A stretch of 30,266 bases of DNA from CAZHGD01 sp964531735 (GTDB lineage Bacteria; Armatimonadota; UBA10988): positions 1-30,266 of the forward strand of contig CAZHGD010000085.1 in assembly GCA_964531735.1 (NCBI GenBank), in the 5' to 3' direction. This document shows, in pieces, positions 1 to 8,600 of the stretch. The notes beneath the pieces are model-generated. The model had not been told where the DNA came from. It was given only the letters and a program-made list of their open reading frames with translations, and did no database searches. Position 1 is the first letter of the stretch. Each line of letters starts with the position of its first letter. Both the position numbers and the translations under genes were made by a program.

Positions 1-711
1 CACCGCCGGTGCACCCGGCGCGACCGGGGCCGGCGACGTCGAGTTGCGCGGCACCGCCGGCTGCCCTTGGGCCTGCTCGCGCGGGGCCGGCGGCGCCGAC
101 GCGGCACCGCCGCGTAGGTACGCCTGCGCGCGGCGCACTATCTCCTGCGCCACCGGATTGTCGGGATCCGCCTTCAGCACCCGCTGAGCCGCCTCCAGCG
201 CCGTCTGGTAGCGGCCGGCGTCGAACGCTTCCTTGGCCAGCGCCAAGTCCTCATCCACGTTGGCCGAAGCCACGATGGTGGAACCGGCAGCCTTGTCATT
301 GACCCAGCGGAAGGCCATGCGGATGCCGAGGAAGACGGAGATGAACACCACCAGCCCGGCGACCACCGCGACGCCCACGATGACCTTGTTGCCGCGCGCC
401 GAGGCCTCCTCGTCGGGGCTCAGCGGCTCGCGGTCGCCGCGTAGGCGCCGCAAGGTGCCGCGCTCGGCCTCGCTCTCCGGCGCCAGCGTGACCACACGCT
501 GGAACGCGTCGGTCGCCTCACCGGTCAGGCCCTCGCGCTCGTAGAGCAAGCCCATCAGCGAGTGCGCCGTGCTGCTGTCCGGATCGAGCGCCAGTGCCTC
601 GCGGCAGAGGCGCCGCGCGGTATCGTCGTCCCCCGCCTCGAACGCGCGGAAGGCGTCGTCGAGCAATCGCTTCAGCTCGACCTGCTGTCCCCGTTCCGTC
701 TGCTTTGCCAC
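1..711 (-). CDS. Membrane-anchored TPR protein, C-terminus cut by window edge
   Basis: I translated this frame by hand; it stays open to the left edge, so the C-terminus is missing. The N-terminal ~80 residues hold two TPR-like helical repeats (for example ARRLCREALALDP near 32-44). One transmembrane segment of about 22 hydrophobic residues lies near 109-131. After it come another TPR-like repeat (about 155-188, ending LKADPDNP) and a Pro/Ala-rich linker from about 203. The likely topology is a cytoplasmic TPR domain, a single membrane pass, then a second TPR domain. I chose the GTG at 711 because GGAGG (718-722) sits 6 bases upstream; an ATG at 741 is in frame but has a weak ribosome site. 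It starts 62 bases after ruvB (32 if the ATG is used), so it is probably co-transcribed with ruvCAB. The function is unknown; TPR suggests protein-protein contacts. Confidence 0.8.
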   Translation of the reverse strand, partial: MAKQTERGQQVELKRLLDDAFRAFEAGDDDTARRLCREALALDPDSSTAHSLMGLLYEREGLTGEATDAFQRVVTLAPESEAERGTLRRLRGDREPLSPDEEASARGNKVIVGVAVVAGLVVFISVFLGIRMAFRWVNDKAAGSTIVASANVDEDLALAKEAFDAGRYQTALEAAQRVLKADPDNPVAQEIVRRAQAYLRGGAASAPPAPREQAQGQPAVPRNSTSPAPVAPGAPAV

Positions 712-773
712 CTTGGGCCTCCGGGCCGCTCTGTAGGCCATTTACCCGCCGCCGACGGGCGCCAAACCGGTGC

Positions 774-1826
774 TCAACCGTCCTCGAACAACTGTCCCTG
801 GTCAGCGCCGACCGCCGCCGCGCTCCGCCCCAGGTGCCGGTACGCCGACGGCGTGGCTACCCGGCCGCGGCTGGTTCGTTGGACGAACCCGACGCTCAGC
901 AGGAACGGTTCCACGACATCTTCGAGCGTGTCGCGCTCCTCGTTCAGACTGGCACCCAGGGTTTCGACACCGGCGGGACCGCCTTCGTACTTGTCGATCA
1001 GCGTTTCCAGGTAACGCCGATCGAGTGCGTCCAGCCCGAGCGCGTCGATGCCCATGCCGGTCAGCGTGTCGTCGGCCGTCTGCCGGTTGACCGTGCCATC
1101 ACCACGGACCTGGGCGAAGTCGCGGACTCGCCGCAACAGCCGGTTGGCCACCCGCGGTGTGCCGCGGCTGCGGCGCGCGATCTCGTGCGCGCCCTCACTG
1201 GTCATTGGAACGCCCAGGGCCGCCGCGGAGTTCTCGACAATCCGTTGCAGCTCCTCGGCCTGGTAGAGGTTGATGTGCTGAACCACGCCGAACCGGTCAC
1301 GTAGCGGCGAGGTCAACAGCCCGATGCGCGTGGTGGCACCGATCAGCGTGAACCGCGGCAGGTCGATGCGGATGGACCGCGCGCCCGGTCCCTTGCCGAT
1401 CATGACGTCGATCTGGAAGTCCTCCAGCGCCGGATAGAGTACTTCTTCAACCACGCGCGACAGGCGGTGGATCTCGTCGATGAACAGCACTGCGCGCGGC
1501 TCGATGTTGCTCAGAATGGCCGCCAAGTCGCCCGGCCGCTCGATGGCGGGGCCGCTGGTGGTCCGCAGGAAGCAGTCCATCTCGTTGGCGATGATGTGCG
1601 CCAGCGTCGTCTTGCCCAGGCCGGGCGGCCCGTGCAGCAGCACGTGGTCCATCATCTCGCCGCGCAGACGGGCCGCCTCCAGCCCGATGCGAAGCTGCTC
1701 CTTGACCTGCTCCTGCCCGACGAAGCCGTCCAGGCGCGCCGGCCGGATCGCGCCTTCGAACTGCCCATCCTCACCGCTGCGCCGCGGGTCGAGATCGTCG
1801 TCAGGGCGCGCCGTGGCTTCGCTCAT
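774..1826 (-). CDS. ruvB: RuvB, Holliday junction branch migration ATPase
   Basis: This is the hexameric AAA+ motor that, with RuvA, drives branch migration of Holliday junctions during recombinational repair. The 350-residue protein is of normal family length. Visible motifs are Walker A GPPGLGKTT (about 66-74), Walker B LFIDE (about 114-118), the sensor-1 segment GATT (about 163-166), and LRDRFG (about 175-180), which carries the arginine finger. The C-terminal winged helix has the family-typical RTSRGRVAT stretch. Its ATG overlaps the ruvA stop by 4 bases (ATGA), indicating translational coupling. Order on the minus strand is ruvC, ruvA, ruvB, then the TPR gene. Confidence 0.98.
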   Translation of the reverse strand: MSEATARPDDDLDPRRSGEDGQFEGAIRPARLDGFVGQEQVKEQLRIGLEAARLRGEMMDHVLLHGPPGLGKTTLAHIIANEMDCFLRTTSGPAIERPGDLAAILSNIEPRAVLFIDEIHRLSRVVEEVLYPALEDFQIDVMIGKGPGARSIRIDLPRFTLIGATTRIGLLTSPLRDRFGVVQHINLYQAEELQRIVENSAAALGVPMTSEGAHEIARRSRGTPRVANRLLRRVRDFAQVRGDGTVNRQTADDTLTGMGIDALGLDALDRRYLETLIDKYEGGPAGVETLGASLNEERDTLEDVVEPFLLSVGFVQRTSRGRVATPSAYRHLGRSAAAVGADQGQLFEDG

Positions 1827-2413
1827 GCCTCATTCACCCGCCGTAGCGCCTCCCTCAGCGCCAGTTCCAGCGTCGCCTGGTCACCCAGTTGCGACAGCGC
1901 GCCGCGAGCGGCCCGCCGCGCCTCCTGCGCCGAGAAGCCCAGACCGGTCAGCGCCTCCACCAAGTCGCCAGTCAGCGCGCCGCCTTCGGTCTCCTGCTGC
2001 ACCCAGCCACGCTTGCCCACCTGGTCACTCAACTCGACCACGATGCGCTGGGCCAACTTGCGGCCGACGCCCGGCACGCTCACCAACCGGGCCTCATCGC
2101 CGTTGGCAATGGCGTCGACCAGGTGGGCCACGGGCATCGCCGCCACCACGTTCTGCGCGACCTTCGGCCCGACGCCGTTGACCGCCAGCAGTTCCTCGAA
2201 GAGCTGCTTCTCGTCCTCGCTGCCGAAGCCGTAGAGCACCATTGCGTCTTCGCGCACGCTCAGCCAGGTCGGCAGGCGCATCGTCCGGCCGATGCCCGGT
2301 AGGGTCGCCACGGTCGCCGGCGCCAGCAGCACCTGGTAACCGACGCCGCCACACTCGACCACCGCCCGGTCCTCGCGAATCTGGGTGATGGTGCCGTTCA
2401 AATGCGCGATCAC
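1823..2413 (-). CDS. ruvA: RuvA, Holliday junction DNA-binding subunit
   Basis: RuvA tetramers bind the four-way junction and load RuvB rings. The 196-residue protein has the three family domains. There is an N-terminal OB fold (about 1-63, starting MIAHLNGTI). Two helix-hairpin-helix motifs follow, VNGVGPKVAQ (about 78-87) and VPGVGRKLAQ (about 110-119). The C-terminal RuvB-contact domain spans about 150-196 and contains LTGLGFSAQEA. The start is GTG at 2413, sharing GTGA with the ruvC stop, so ruvC-ruvA-ruvB form a chain of 4-base overlaps. Confidence 0.98.
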   Translation of the reverse strand: MIAHLNGTITQIREDRAVVECGGVGYQVLLAPATVATLPGIGRTMRLPTWLSVREDAMVLYGFGSEDEKQLFEELLAVNGVGPKVAQNVVAAMPVAHLVDAIANGDEARLVSVPGVGRKLAQRIVVELSDQVGKRGWVQQETEGGALTGDLVEALTGLGFSAQEARRAARGALSQLGDQATLELALREALRRVNEA

Positions 2414-2997
2414 CGGTTGGCCTCCCGCTCACCATGCGCGGCCCGCCGCGCCGCCTCGGCAGCCAGCGCCGCCGCAATCCGCCCGGCGGCGGCCGGTGGT
2501 GGCTCGACCGGCTGGCGGCCGGTGCGGCTCAGCCCGCTGTGCAGGTGACACACGCACAGCGCCAGGGCATCGGCGGCATGATCGGGCTTCGGCACCTGGT
2601 CCAGGTTCAGCAGGCGCTGCACCATGAACTGCACCTGGGCCTTATCCGCGGCGCCGTTGCCCACCAGCGTCATCTTGACGTGCGTCGGCGCGTACTCCGC
2701 AATGGCCAGGCCGGCCTCAGCCGCCGCCAGCCGCACCACACCAATGGCTTGGCCCACCGACAGACCGGTGTTCCCGCCGCGGAGCTGGTACAAACGCTCC
2801 AGCACCATGACCTCCGGGCGATGCTCGCGCAGCAGCGCGGTCACCTGTTCGTGGATCTGACGCAAGCGCTCATCGAGTGCGGTGCCGGCCTTGGTGCGGA
2901 TGCACCCATAGGCGAGGCACACACAGCGCGCGCCCTCGCGACGCACGATGCCATAGCCGGTCGCCGCCAAGCCAGGGTCGATGCCGAGCAGGACCAA
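2410..2997 (-). CDS. ruvC: RuvC, Holliday junction resolvase
   Basis: RuvC is the endonuclease that cuts Holliday junctions symmetrically. I place the start at TTG 2997 rather than further upstream. It gives the family N-terminus MVLLGIDPG and has GGAGG 8 bases before it, whereas upstream residues look unlike RuvC. The protein is then 195 residues, slightly longer than usual because of an Ala/Arg-rich tail. Acidic residues are visible at D7 (GIDPG), E67 (VLERLY), and H140/D143 (DHAADALA). The His in place of the first C-terminal Asp resembles Thermus thermophilus RuvC rather than the E. coli enzyme. It is the first gene of the ruvCAB unit and diverges from the DUF5131 gene across a 133-base gap. 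Confidence 0.95.
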   Translation of the reverse strand: MVLLGIDPGLAATGYGIVRREGARCVCLAYGCIRTKAGTALDERLRQIHEQVTALLREHRPEVMVLERLYQLRGGNTGLSVGQAIGVVRLAAAEAGLAIAEYAPTHVKMTLVGNGAADKAQVQFMVQRLLNLDQVPKPDHAADALALCVCHLHSGLSRTGRQPVEPPPAAAGRIAAALAAEAARRAAHGEREANR

Positions 2998-3017
2998 CGC
3001 CGCAGCCTCCGGCTGGC

Positions 3018-3046
3018 AGTGTACCACCCGATGGCCGGCCCACCAA
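3018..3046 (-). promoter_or_regulatory. Candidate sigma70-type promoter for ruvCAB
   Basis: On the minus strand TTGGTG (3041-3046) and TACACT (3018-3023) are separated by exactly 17 bases, with a TGG just before the -10. Transcription would begin near 3010, about 15 bases before the ruvC TTG start. The -35 match is weak (3 of 6) and the -10 moderate (4 of 6), so this is tentative. Confidence 0.4.
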
Positions 3047-3081
3047 TGCCGTGCTCCCCGCCCCGATCCGACAGCCGGCGC

Positions 3082-3110
3082 TTGACAAACAAACGCGTGT
3101 TTGCTATGCG
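3082..3110 (+). promoter_or_regulatory. Sigma70-type promoter for the DUF5131 operon
   Basis: A perfect -35 TTGACA (3082-3087) is followed by a 17-base spacer and TATGCG (3105-3110), preceded by TG at 3102-3103 as in extended -10 promoters. The predicted start near 3117 gives a 5' leader of only about 14 bases before the GTG at 3131, which still contains the GGAG ribosome site. This is the most AT-rich spot in the surrounding kilobase. Confidence 0.6.
3090..3103. promoter_or_regulatory. Operator-like palindrome, LexA-box-like
   Basis: CAAAC-GCGT-GTTTG is a perfect 5+5 inverted repeat lying wholly between the -35 and -10 of the plus-strand promoter, where a repressor would block RNA polymerase. 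It matches 12 of 14 positions of the Gram-positive LexA/DinR consensus CGAACRNRYGTTYC as I recall it. It sits between ruvCAB, a classical SOS target in several bacteria, and DUF5131. Whether LexA or another repressor binds here is inference. Confidence 0.45.
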
Positions 3111-3130
3111 AGAGATCTGGGAGAGCCGCT

Positions 3131-3898
3131 GTGGGCAGTTGCTCGGGGATTGAGTGGACGGACGCCACCTGGAACCCGATGACGGGCTGCGACCGCTGGA
3201 GCGCCGGCTGTGAGCACTGCTACGCCGCCGCGATGGCTCGGCGGCTGCAGGCCGCCGGGCAGCCGGCGTATCGCGACGGGTTCGCGGTGACGCTGCATCC
3301 GGAAGCGCTGGACCTGCCGCGACGCTGGCGCCGGCCCCGGTTCGTGTTCGTCTGCTCCATGGGCGACCTGTTCCACGAGCGGGTGCCGCTCCCGTTCCTG
3401 CAGCGCGTCTTCGAGGCCATGGCGCACCACGACCACCATGTGTACCAAGTCCTGACCAAGCGCTCGCAGCGGTTGGCCGAACTGGCGCCGTCGCTGCCCT
3501 GGCCCGCGCACATCTGGGCGGGGGTCACCGTCGAACGCGCCGACTACCAACACCGGCTCGCGGATCTCCGTGCCGTGCCGGCCAAGCTCCGCTTCCTGTC
3601 GCTGGAGCCGTTGCTCGGGCCGCTGCCCGGCCTCGATCTGACGGGGATCGACTGGGTGGTGGTGGCCGGCGAGAGCGGGCCGGGTGCGCGGCCCATGGCC
3701 GAGGACTGGGCGCGCAGCCTGCGCGACCGCTGCGACGAGGTCGCGGTGCCGTTCTTCCTGAAGCAGCTTGGCGGCTGGCCCGACCGCCGCCACGGGGCCG
3801 ACGCGCTGCTCGACGGCCGGCTGCACAAGGCCATGCCCGACGTCAGGCCCGGGCGCCAGTCCGTCGACGGGGTGCTGCCGGGCTTCGGCCAGCCTTGA
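3131..3898 (+). CDS. DUF5131 (phage Gp37/Gp68 family) three-cysteine protein
   Basis: The 255-residue protein has the full DUF5131 pattern. It opens GIEWTDATWNP (6-16), then a cysteine cluster C20-x6-C27-x2-C30 ending CYA. Later come VFVCSMGDLFHE, YQVLTKR, WAGVTVE, LSLEPLLGP, GESGPGARPM and PFFLKQLGGW. The Cys cluster and barrel-like pattern suggest an iron-sulfur, radical-SAM-related enzyme, but the biochemical role of the family is not settled to my knowledge. I use GTG 3131 because GGAG lies 7 bases upstream and IEWTDATWNP then falls at the usual N-terminal place. It diverges from ruvCAB and heads a plus-strand run of six genes. The family is common in phages and accessory DNA, but nothing else here looks phage-derived. 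Confidence 0.85.
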   Translation: MGSCSGIEWTDATWNPMTGCDRWSAGCEHCYAAAMARRLQAAGQPAYRDGFAVTLHPEALDLPRRWRRPRFVFVCSMGDLFHERVPLPFLQRVFEAMAHHDHHVYQVLTKRSQRLAELAPSLPWPAHIWAGVTVERADYQHRLADLRAVPAKLRFLSLEPLLGPLPGLDLTGIDWVVVAGESGPGARPMAEDWARSLRDRCDEVAVPFFLKQLGGWPDRRHGADALLDGRLHKAMPDVRPGRQSVDGVLPGFGQP

Positions 3899-3963
3899 CG
3901 TGGCCCTTGGCTGGGCCGACCATGAGCTCAGTCTGGCGGCCCACGGGGCCACGGAGACCGCGC

Positions 3964-4857
3964 ATGCGCATACTCGTCAGCGGGGCCGGCGGCTTGGTCG
4001 GCACGGCGTTACGCGCTTCGCTGGCTGACGCCGGGCACACGGTGGTGCCCCTGACGCGCGGCCCCGACGGGTCCGACCGGACCACCTGGGACCCGCTGTC
4101 CGGACGCCTTGACGCCAGCGCGCTGGAGGGCTTCGACGCGGTGGTTCACCTGGCCGGCGAACCGCTGCTGGGTGGGCGCTGGACCGCCGAGCGCAAGCGG
4201 CTCATTCGCGACAGCCGCGTGCTGGGCACCAGCCTGCTGTGCCGGACGCTGGCCGAGTGCACCAGCAAGCCACAGGTGTTCGTCTCGGCTGCGGCCGTCG
4301 GCGTCTACGGCGACCGTGGCGACGAGGTCCTGACTGAGGACTCGCCGCCGGGCCGCGGCTTCCTGTCCGACGTCTGCCGGGCCTGGGAAAGTGCCACCGA
4401 GCCCGCCGCCGAGGCGGGCATTCGAGTCGTCCGCGCGCGGTTCGGCGTCGTGCTCGCAGCCCACGGCGGCGCGCTCGCGCAGATGCTCAAGCCGTTCCGT
4501 CTGGGGCTCGGCGGGCCACTGGCCGGCGGGCGACAGTACGTGAGCTGGATCGGGCTGGCTGACGCCGTCGCCGCGCTGCGCCATTGCCTGGCGGCGCCCG
4601 ACTTGAGTGGCCCGGTCAACCTGGTCGCCCCCACCCCCGTGACCAATGCCGAATTGACCCGGGCCCTGGCCACGGCGCTGCGCCGGCCGGCCTTCGTGCC
4701 GGTGCCGGCGGCGGCCCTGCGGCTGGTCTTCGGCGAGGCCGCCGTGGTGCTGCTGGCCAGTCAGCGCGCGCTGCCGCAGCGACTGCTGGACAGCGGCTAC
4801 ACGTTCGCCGAGCCAGAGATCGAGCCGTGCTTGCGGCGGCTGCTGGCCGTCGGATAG
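3964..4857 (+). CDS. TIGR01777-family NAD(P)-dependent epimerase (YfcH/SDR39U1-like)
   Basis: This is an extended SDR protein of the TIGR01777 family (297 residues, normal length). The N-terminus MRILVSGAGGLVG carries the GxxGxxG nucleotide-binding loop. Further markers are VVHLAGEPL, FVSAAAVGVYGDRG, LSDVCRAWE, RFGVVLAAHGGAL, and a C-terminal DUF1731-like region (about 240-297) with VPVPAAALRLVFGE and PQRLLDSGY. The substrate is unknown for the family. The ATG at 3964 has GGAG 7 bases upstream, and the open frame before it (to 3895) lacks family similarity. It lies 65 bases after DUF5131, consistent with one transcript. Confidence 0.9.
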   Translation: MRILVSGAGGLVGTALRASLADAGHTVVPLTRGPDGSDRTTWDPLSGRLDASALEGFDAVVHLAGEPLLGGRWTAERKRLIRDSRVLGTSLLCRTLAECTSKPQVFVSAAAVGVYGDRGDEVLTEDSPPGRGFLSDVCRAWESATEPAAEAGIRVVRARFGVVLAAHGGALAQMLKPFRLGLGGPLAGGRQYVSWIGLADAVAALRHCLAAPDLSGPVNLVAPTPVTNAELTRALATALRRPAFVPVPAAALRLVFGEAAVVLLASQRALPQRLLDSGYTFAEPEIEPCLRRLLAVG

Positions 4858-4919
4858 GTGGTCCAGCGCGTGGCAGGACGCCGACGCGGCGTGCCGAACA
4901 GCGCAGACGGAGACCGACC

Positions 4920-5624
4920 ATGGCGGTCCTGGACTACGCTCGCTCGTTTGTCACCTTCGTCACCCGTGGCCGCACCAATCAGGCCCGCATCCAGGTCGAG
5001 GCGCGGTGCCAGATGACCTGGCCCGACGGGCGCACCGAAGAGACCTGGCTGGTGGCCTCGTGCAAGGCCGAGAACACGTACGCTGAACGGCATCTCTTCC
5101 AGCAGCCGAACTACGACTTCGCCATGCTGTACACGCGCGACCGCTACCGCATCATCCGCCTCGGTGCCGAGCACGGAGCGGCGCCGAGTGAGAGCGGCCT
5201 GATCGTCGACCGGTTCGAATCCGCGCGCTTCGACCTGTGCTGGGCCGAGGGCGCCGAGTGGCTGAAGGACGACGCGAGCGTCATCGCCGCCACGGTGGCC
5301 GGCCGTCCCTTGGTGGCCCAGAACCGGTTGGTCCACGCCAGCGGCGCCACGGCACTCCTGGAGTTCCCGGTCAAGACCATGAACGTCAACACCGAGTTGC
5401 GGTGCTGGCAGGTGGACACGGGGCCGCTGATCGTGCCGGCTGAGGCCGCGTGGGCAGGCGATATCGACGGTTTCCAGGTGGCGTTCGCCGCCTTCCGCAC
5501 CACGGCCTGGACGGAGTACCTCGCCCGCGGGCCACTGCGCTTGGCCGACGGCGCGACCACCGTCGACCATTTCCACGAGGTCTCGGTCGTCACCGCGGCC
5601 AACAGCCTGTGGGCGCTGATCTAG
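4920..5624 (+). CDS. Uncharacterised soluble protein, 234 residues
   Basis: I do not recognise this family. The ATG at 4920 has GGAG 7 bases upstream, the same CGGAGACCG-type site seen before the preceding gene. The open frame extends back to 4584 inside the epimerase gene, but that part is a shadow. The protein has no signal peptide or membrane segment and looks rich in beta strands. Acidic and aromatic residues are scattered along it, with segments such as RYRIIRLGAEHG, RFDLCWAEGAEWL and LLEFPVKTMNVNTELRCWQVDTGPL. It sits 62 bases after the epimerase and 51 before the large exported protein, so co-transcription is likely. Confidence 0.75.
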   Translation: MAVLDYARSFVTFVTRGRTNQARIQVEARCQMTWPDGRTEETWLVASCKAENTYAERHLFQQPNYDFAMLYTRDRYRIIRLGAEHGAAPSESGLIVDRFESARFDLCWAEGAEWLKDDASVIAATVAGRPLVAQNRLVHASGATALLEFPVKTMNVNTELRCWQVDTGPLIVPAEAAWAGDIDGFQVAFAAFRTTAWTEYLARGPLRLADGATTVDHFHEVSVVTAANSLWALI

Positions 5625-5675
5625 CAGGACGCGGCCGGCACAGCGCGAACTGCCGGGCGATCCGGAGCGCTGGTC

Positions 5676-8600
5676 ATGGCCTGCCTCGCCGCCGTGCTGC
5701 TCATCACCGGTGTCGTGTCGCCCCAGATGCTGCTCCGTCCCTGCCGGCCGCCCACAGCGCTGCGGCAGGTCACCGTGGTGGCGCCGTCCACCGACGCCGC
5801 GCCGCTCCTGGCCGCCCTGCGCGCCAGGGGTGCCGAGGCGGACGCGGCAGCGCCCGACAGCGTGCTGAGCGAGGGCGGGATCACGTGGCGCGCCGACCGC
5901 TTGCCGCGCACCATGGTGCTCGTCGGCGGCATCCACAACAACGCCGCCATGCTGCCGTTGTACGGCAACTACCTGTCGTTCGCCGACGCCACCTACCCCG
6001 GCGGCGACGGCTTCGTCGTGCGCACAGTGGCCGCGCCGTTCGGCCCTGGCACGCAGGCCGTGCTCGTCGAGGCGACCTCGCCGGCCGGCGCCAAGGCCGG
6101 AGTCGCTCGGCTGCTGGAGCTTCTGGCCCAGGCCACCGAACGCCATCTCCCGGCGGCCCTGGAGGCTCATCTGAGCCCCGACCTGGCCCGCGTGGCGGCA
6201 CAACTGCCGCCGGCCGCCCGCTACGCCTTGACCGGCGCGCCGGACGCCGCGCGCCAGGGCCTGGCCGCACTGCTGGCCGCCGCCAACGAGCGCGGCTGGT
6301 TCGACGCCGGCGACTACGGCGTCGAGCGCTACGTCCGCGAGGCGCTGTACTTGCAGGACGCGCCCGGGCTGACGGCCGACGAGCAGCGGCGGCTCGACGA
6401 GGCGCTGTTCACCACCTGTCGCCTGGCCACCGACCAGTACTGGCGCGCCCGCGACGGCCACGCCATCGGCGGCCGGCACCAGACCATGGGCACCAGCGCC
6501 TTCGCCGCGGCCGTGCAACTGCTCCGGCGCCGCGGCGAGCCGAACGCCGCGGCTCGCGCCTTGTTGGAGCAGTGGTGGTCGCAATCGGCCGCCTACTGGC
6601 GGAACGCTTGCGCCACCTTCCACGACGACCTGGAAGGCTTCCCGATCTACTGCTCGCCTGAACCGACCATCGACCAGGCCTTCGCCTTCGGGCACGCCGG
6701 TTACCTCCGCGAGCAACTGCCGCTGGCCGCGCTACGCGCAGTGGCCGCGACCGACAACCTCGGGTGCTACTGCGGCACCGGCACCTACGAGGAGTGCCGG
6801 CCCGGTGACGTCTACAAACCGATGCCGCTCGGGTGGGTGCTGAGCGTCGCCGACTACTTCCAGCCGGGCCGCGGCTGGCGGCAACTCGGCGGTCAGTTCC
6901 CCTACGCTTACGGCTGGAACTGGGCGCTGGGTCGGCGCCTGGCCACGGTGCGCACGTTCGATGGCGGGCGCGCCGGCCAACTGCCCGCCGACCTGCTCGG
7001 CCTGCTGCCCGTCCCGCTGGGACCCTATCGTCACCAACGCTTGCCGGCCAGCGAGCGCCCGCCGCTGGAGCGCTGTTACGAGAAGCTGGCCGGCCGCGAG
7101 TCCTACGCTCGCGACGCGCAGTACTTCGTGCTCCAAGGCTACCAGCCCACCAGCGCCGACAACGTCCTGCCGCTGGACAACAACAGCCTGATCCGCTTCA
7201 CCGACCTGGGCCACGTCTGGCTGCACGCCAACAGTGAGAAGCAGGGCAATCTGCACCGCAACGCGGTCTACTGCAGCGACGGCGTCTCGGCAGTGACACC
7301 GGCGCGGGCTGGCGAACTGCTGGGCCTGCACAACGGGCCGAAGGTCGCACTGGCCAGCAGCCGGCTCTCGGCGCTGGGTCCGAGCACCTGGACTCGGCAC
7401 CTCGTCTGGCGGCGCGGACACTACCTGGTCCTGATCGACGTGGTCCGCAGCGAGCGCGCCGGTCGCTTCGCCCTCACCTGCACCTTCCGCACGCCGCAGC
7501 CGGCCGACCTGACGGCCGACGGGCTGCTCGCCCGCGAGGGCGACGCCGCGTTCCGCGTCGTGAATGCCGATCCCGTGCGCCTCTCGCTCGAGGGCGGGCA
7601 CGAACTGGAGGGTGCCGCGGTGCCCAGCCTGCTGCGGGAGTCGCGCGTGTTGAGCGGGCCGGCTGGGACGGTGGCCACCTTCCGCAACCTGCTGTTCGCG
7701 ACCGACTCGGCCCACGCCGCGGACCTGGCGGTGCGGCCCGTCGGCGCCCACGCCTTGCTCGTTCAGGGCCGCACCCGTGGCGTGGCCGAGTTGGCACTGA
7801 TCGCCGCCGCCGCCGAGGGGCCGATCCGCGTCGGACCGTTCGCCTCGGACGCGCAACTGGTCTACATCGGCACGGGCGGTGTGCAGATGGCCGGCGGACA
7901 GCGCGTGGCCCTGCACGACCGGCCACTCGGCGCCGCGAGCGATGACGCCGTGACGACCGCACTACGCCAGCTCTGGCAGAGCGCCGCGCCGGTGCCGCGC
8001 CCGGCGGTCGCCATGCCCGCGTTGCGGCCGCCCGGCCGGCCGGCGGCACCGGTGTTCACCCCGCTACCGGCACCGGTCGCGGCGCCGGTGCTGCCGGCCA
8101 CGCCCAGCGGCGAGGGGCTGGCCGGCACACTGTTCGACCGGGTCATCACCCGCGGCCCGACGGTGCGGTGGCCGGCCGGCGAGGTGTGCCTGGAGCTCGA
8201 TCTACGCGAGGTCCACACGGTGTCGCAGATCGACTTCCAGGTGGGCCTCCTCGGCGAGTACAACCGCATCGCCGACGCGGCCAGGCTGCCGGCACCCCGT
8301 ACCGTCGCCGCCGAGTTCAGCCGCGACCGGTTCACCGCCGACCGTCGCCAGCGCGAGCTCCGCTTCGTGTCCGACTGCACCTACGAGAACCTGCACAAGG
8401 GCAGTGTCTGGCCGATCCTGCGCTGGACCTGCGGGGCCATCGGCGAGCCGGCCCGCTGGCTGCGGCTGACCTTCGCGGCCGCGCAGTGGCCGGGCGGCCT
8501 GGCGCTCAACGAGCTGTCGGTGCGGCCAACCGGCGCCGGCAGTGCCCGAGTCCTCGGCGCCATCCAGCGCGACCTGGACGGCGACGGGCGGCCGGAGCTG

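Noticed and set aside
3131..3898. DUF5131 as a sign of a prophage
   Set aside because: No integrase, structural, lysis or att-like features are nearby, and flanking genes are ordinary chromosomal genes.
4797..6716. A 639-residue minus-strand open frame
   Set aside because: It is opposite the 234-residue protein and the start of the large exported protein, which have proper ribosome sites, a signal peptide and domain motifs.
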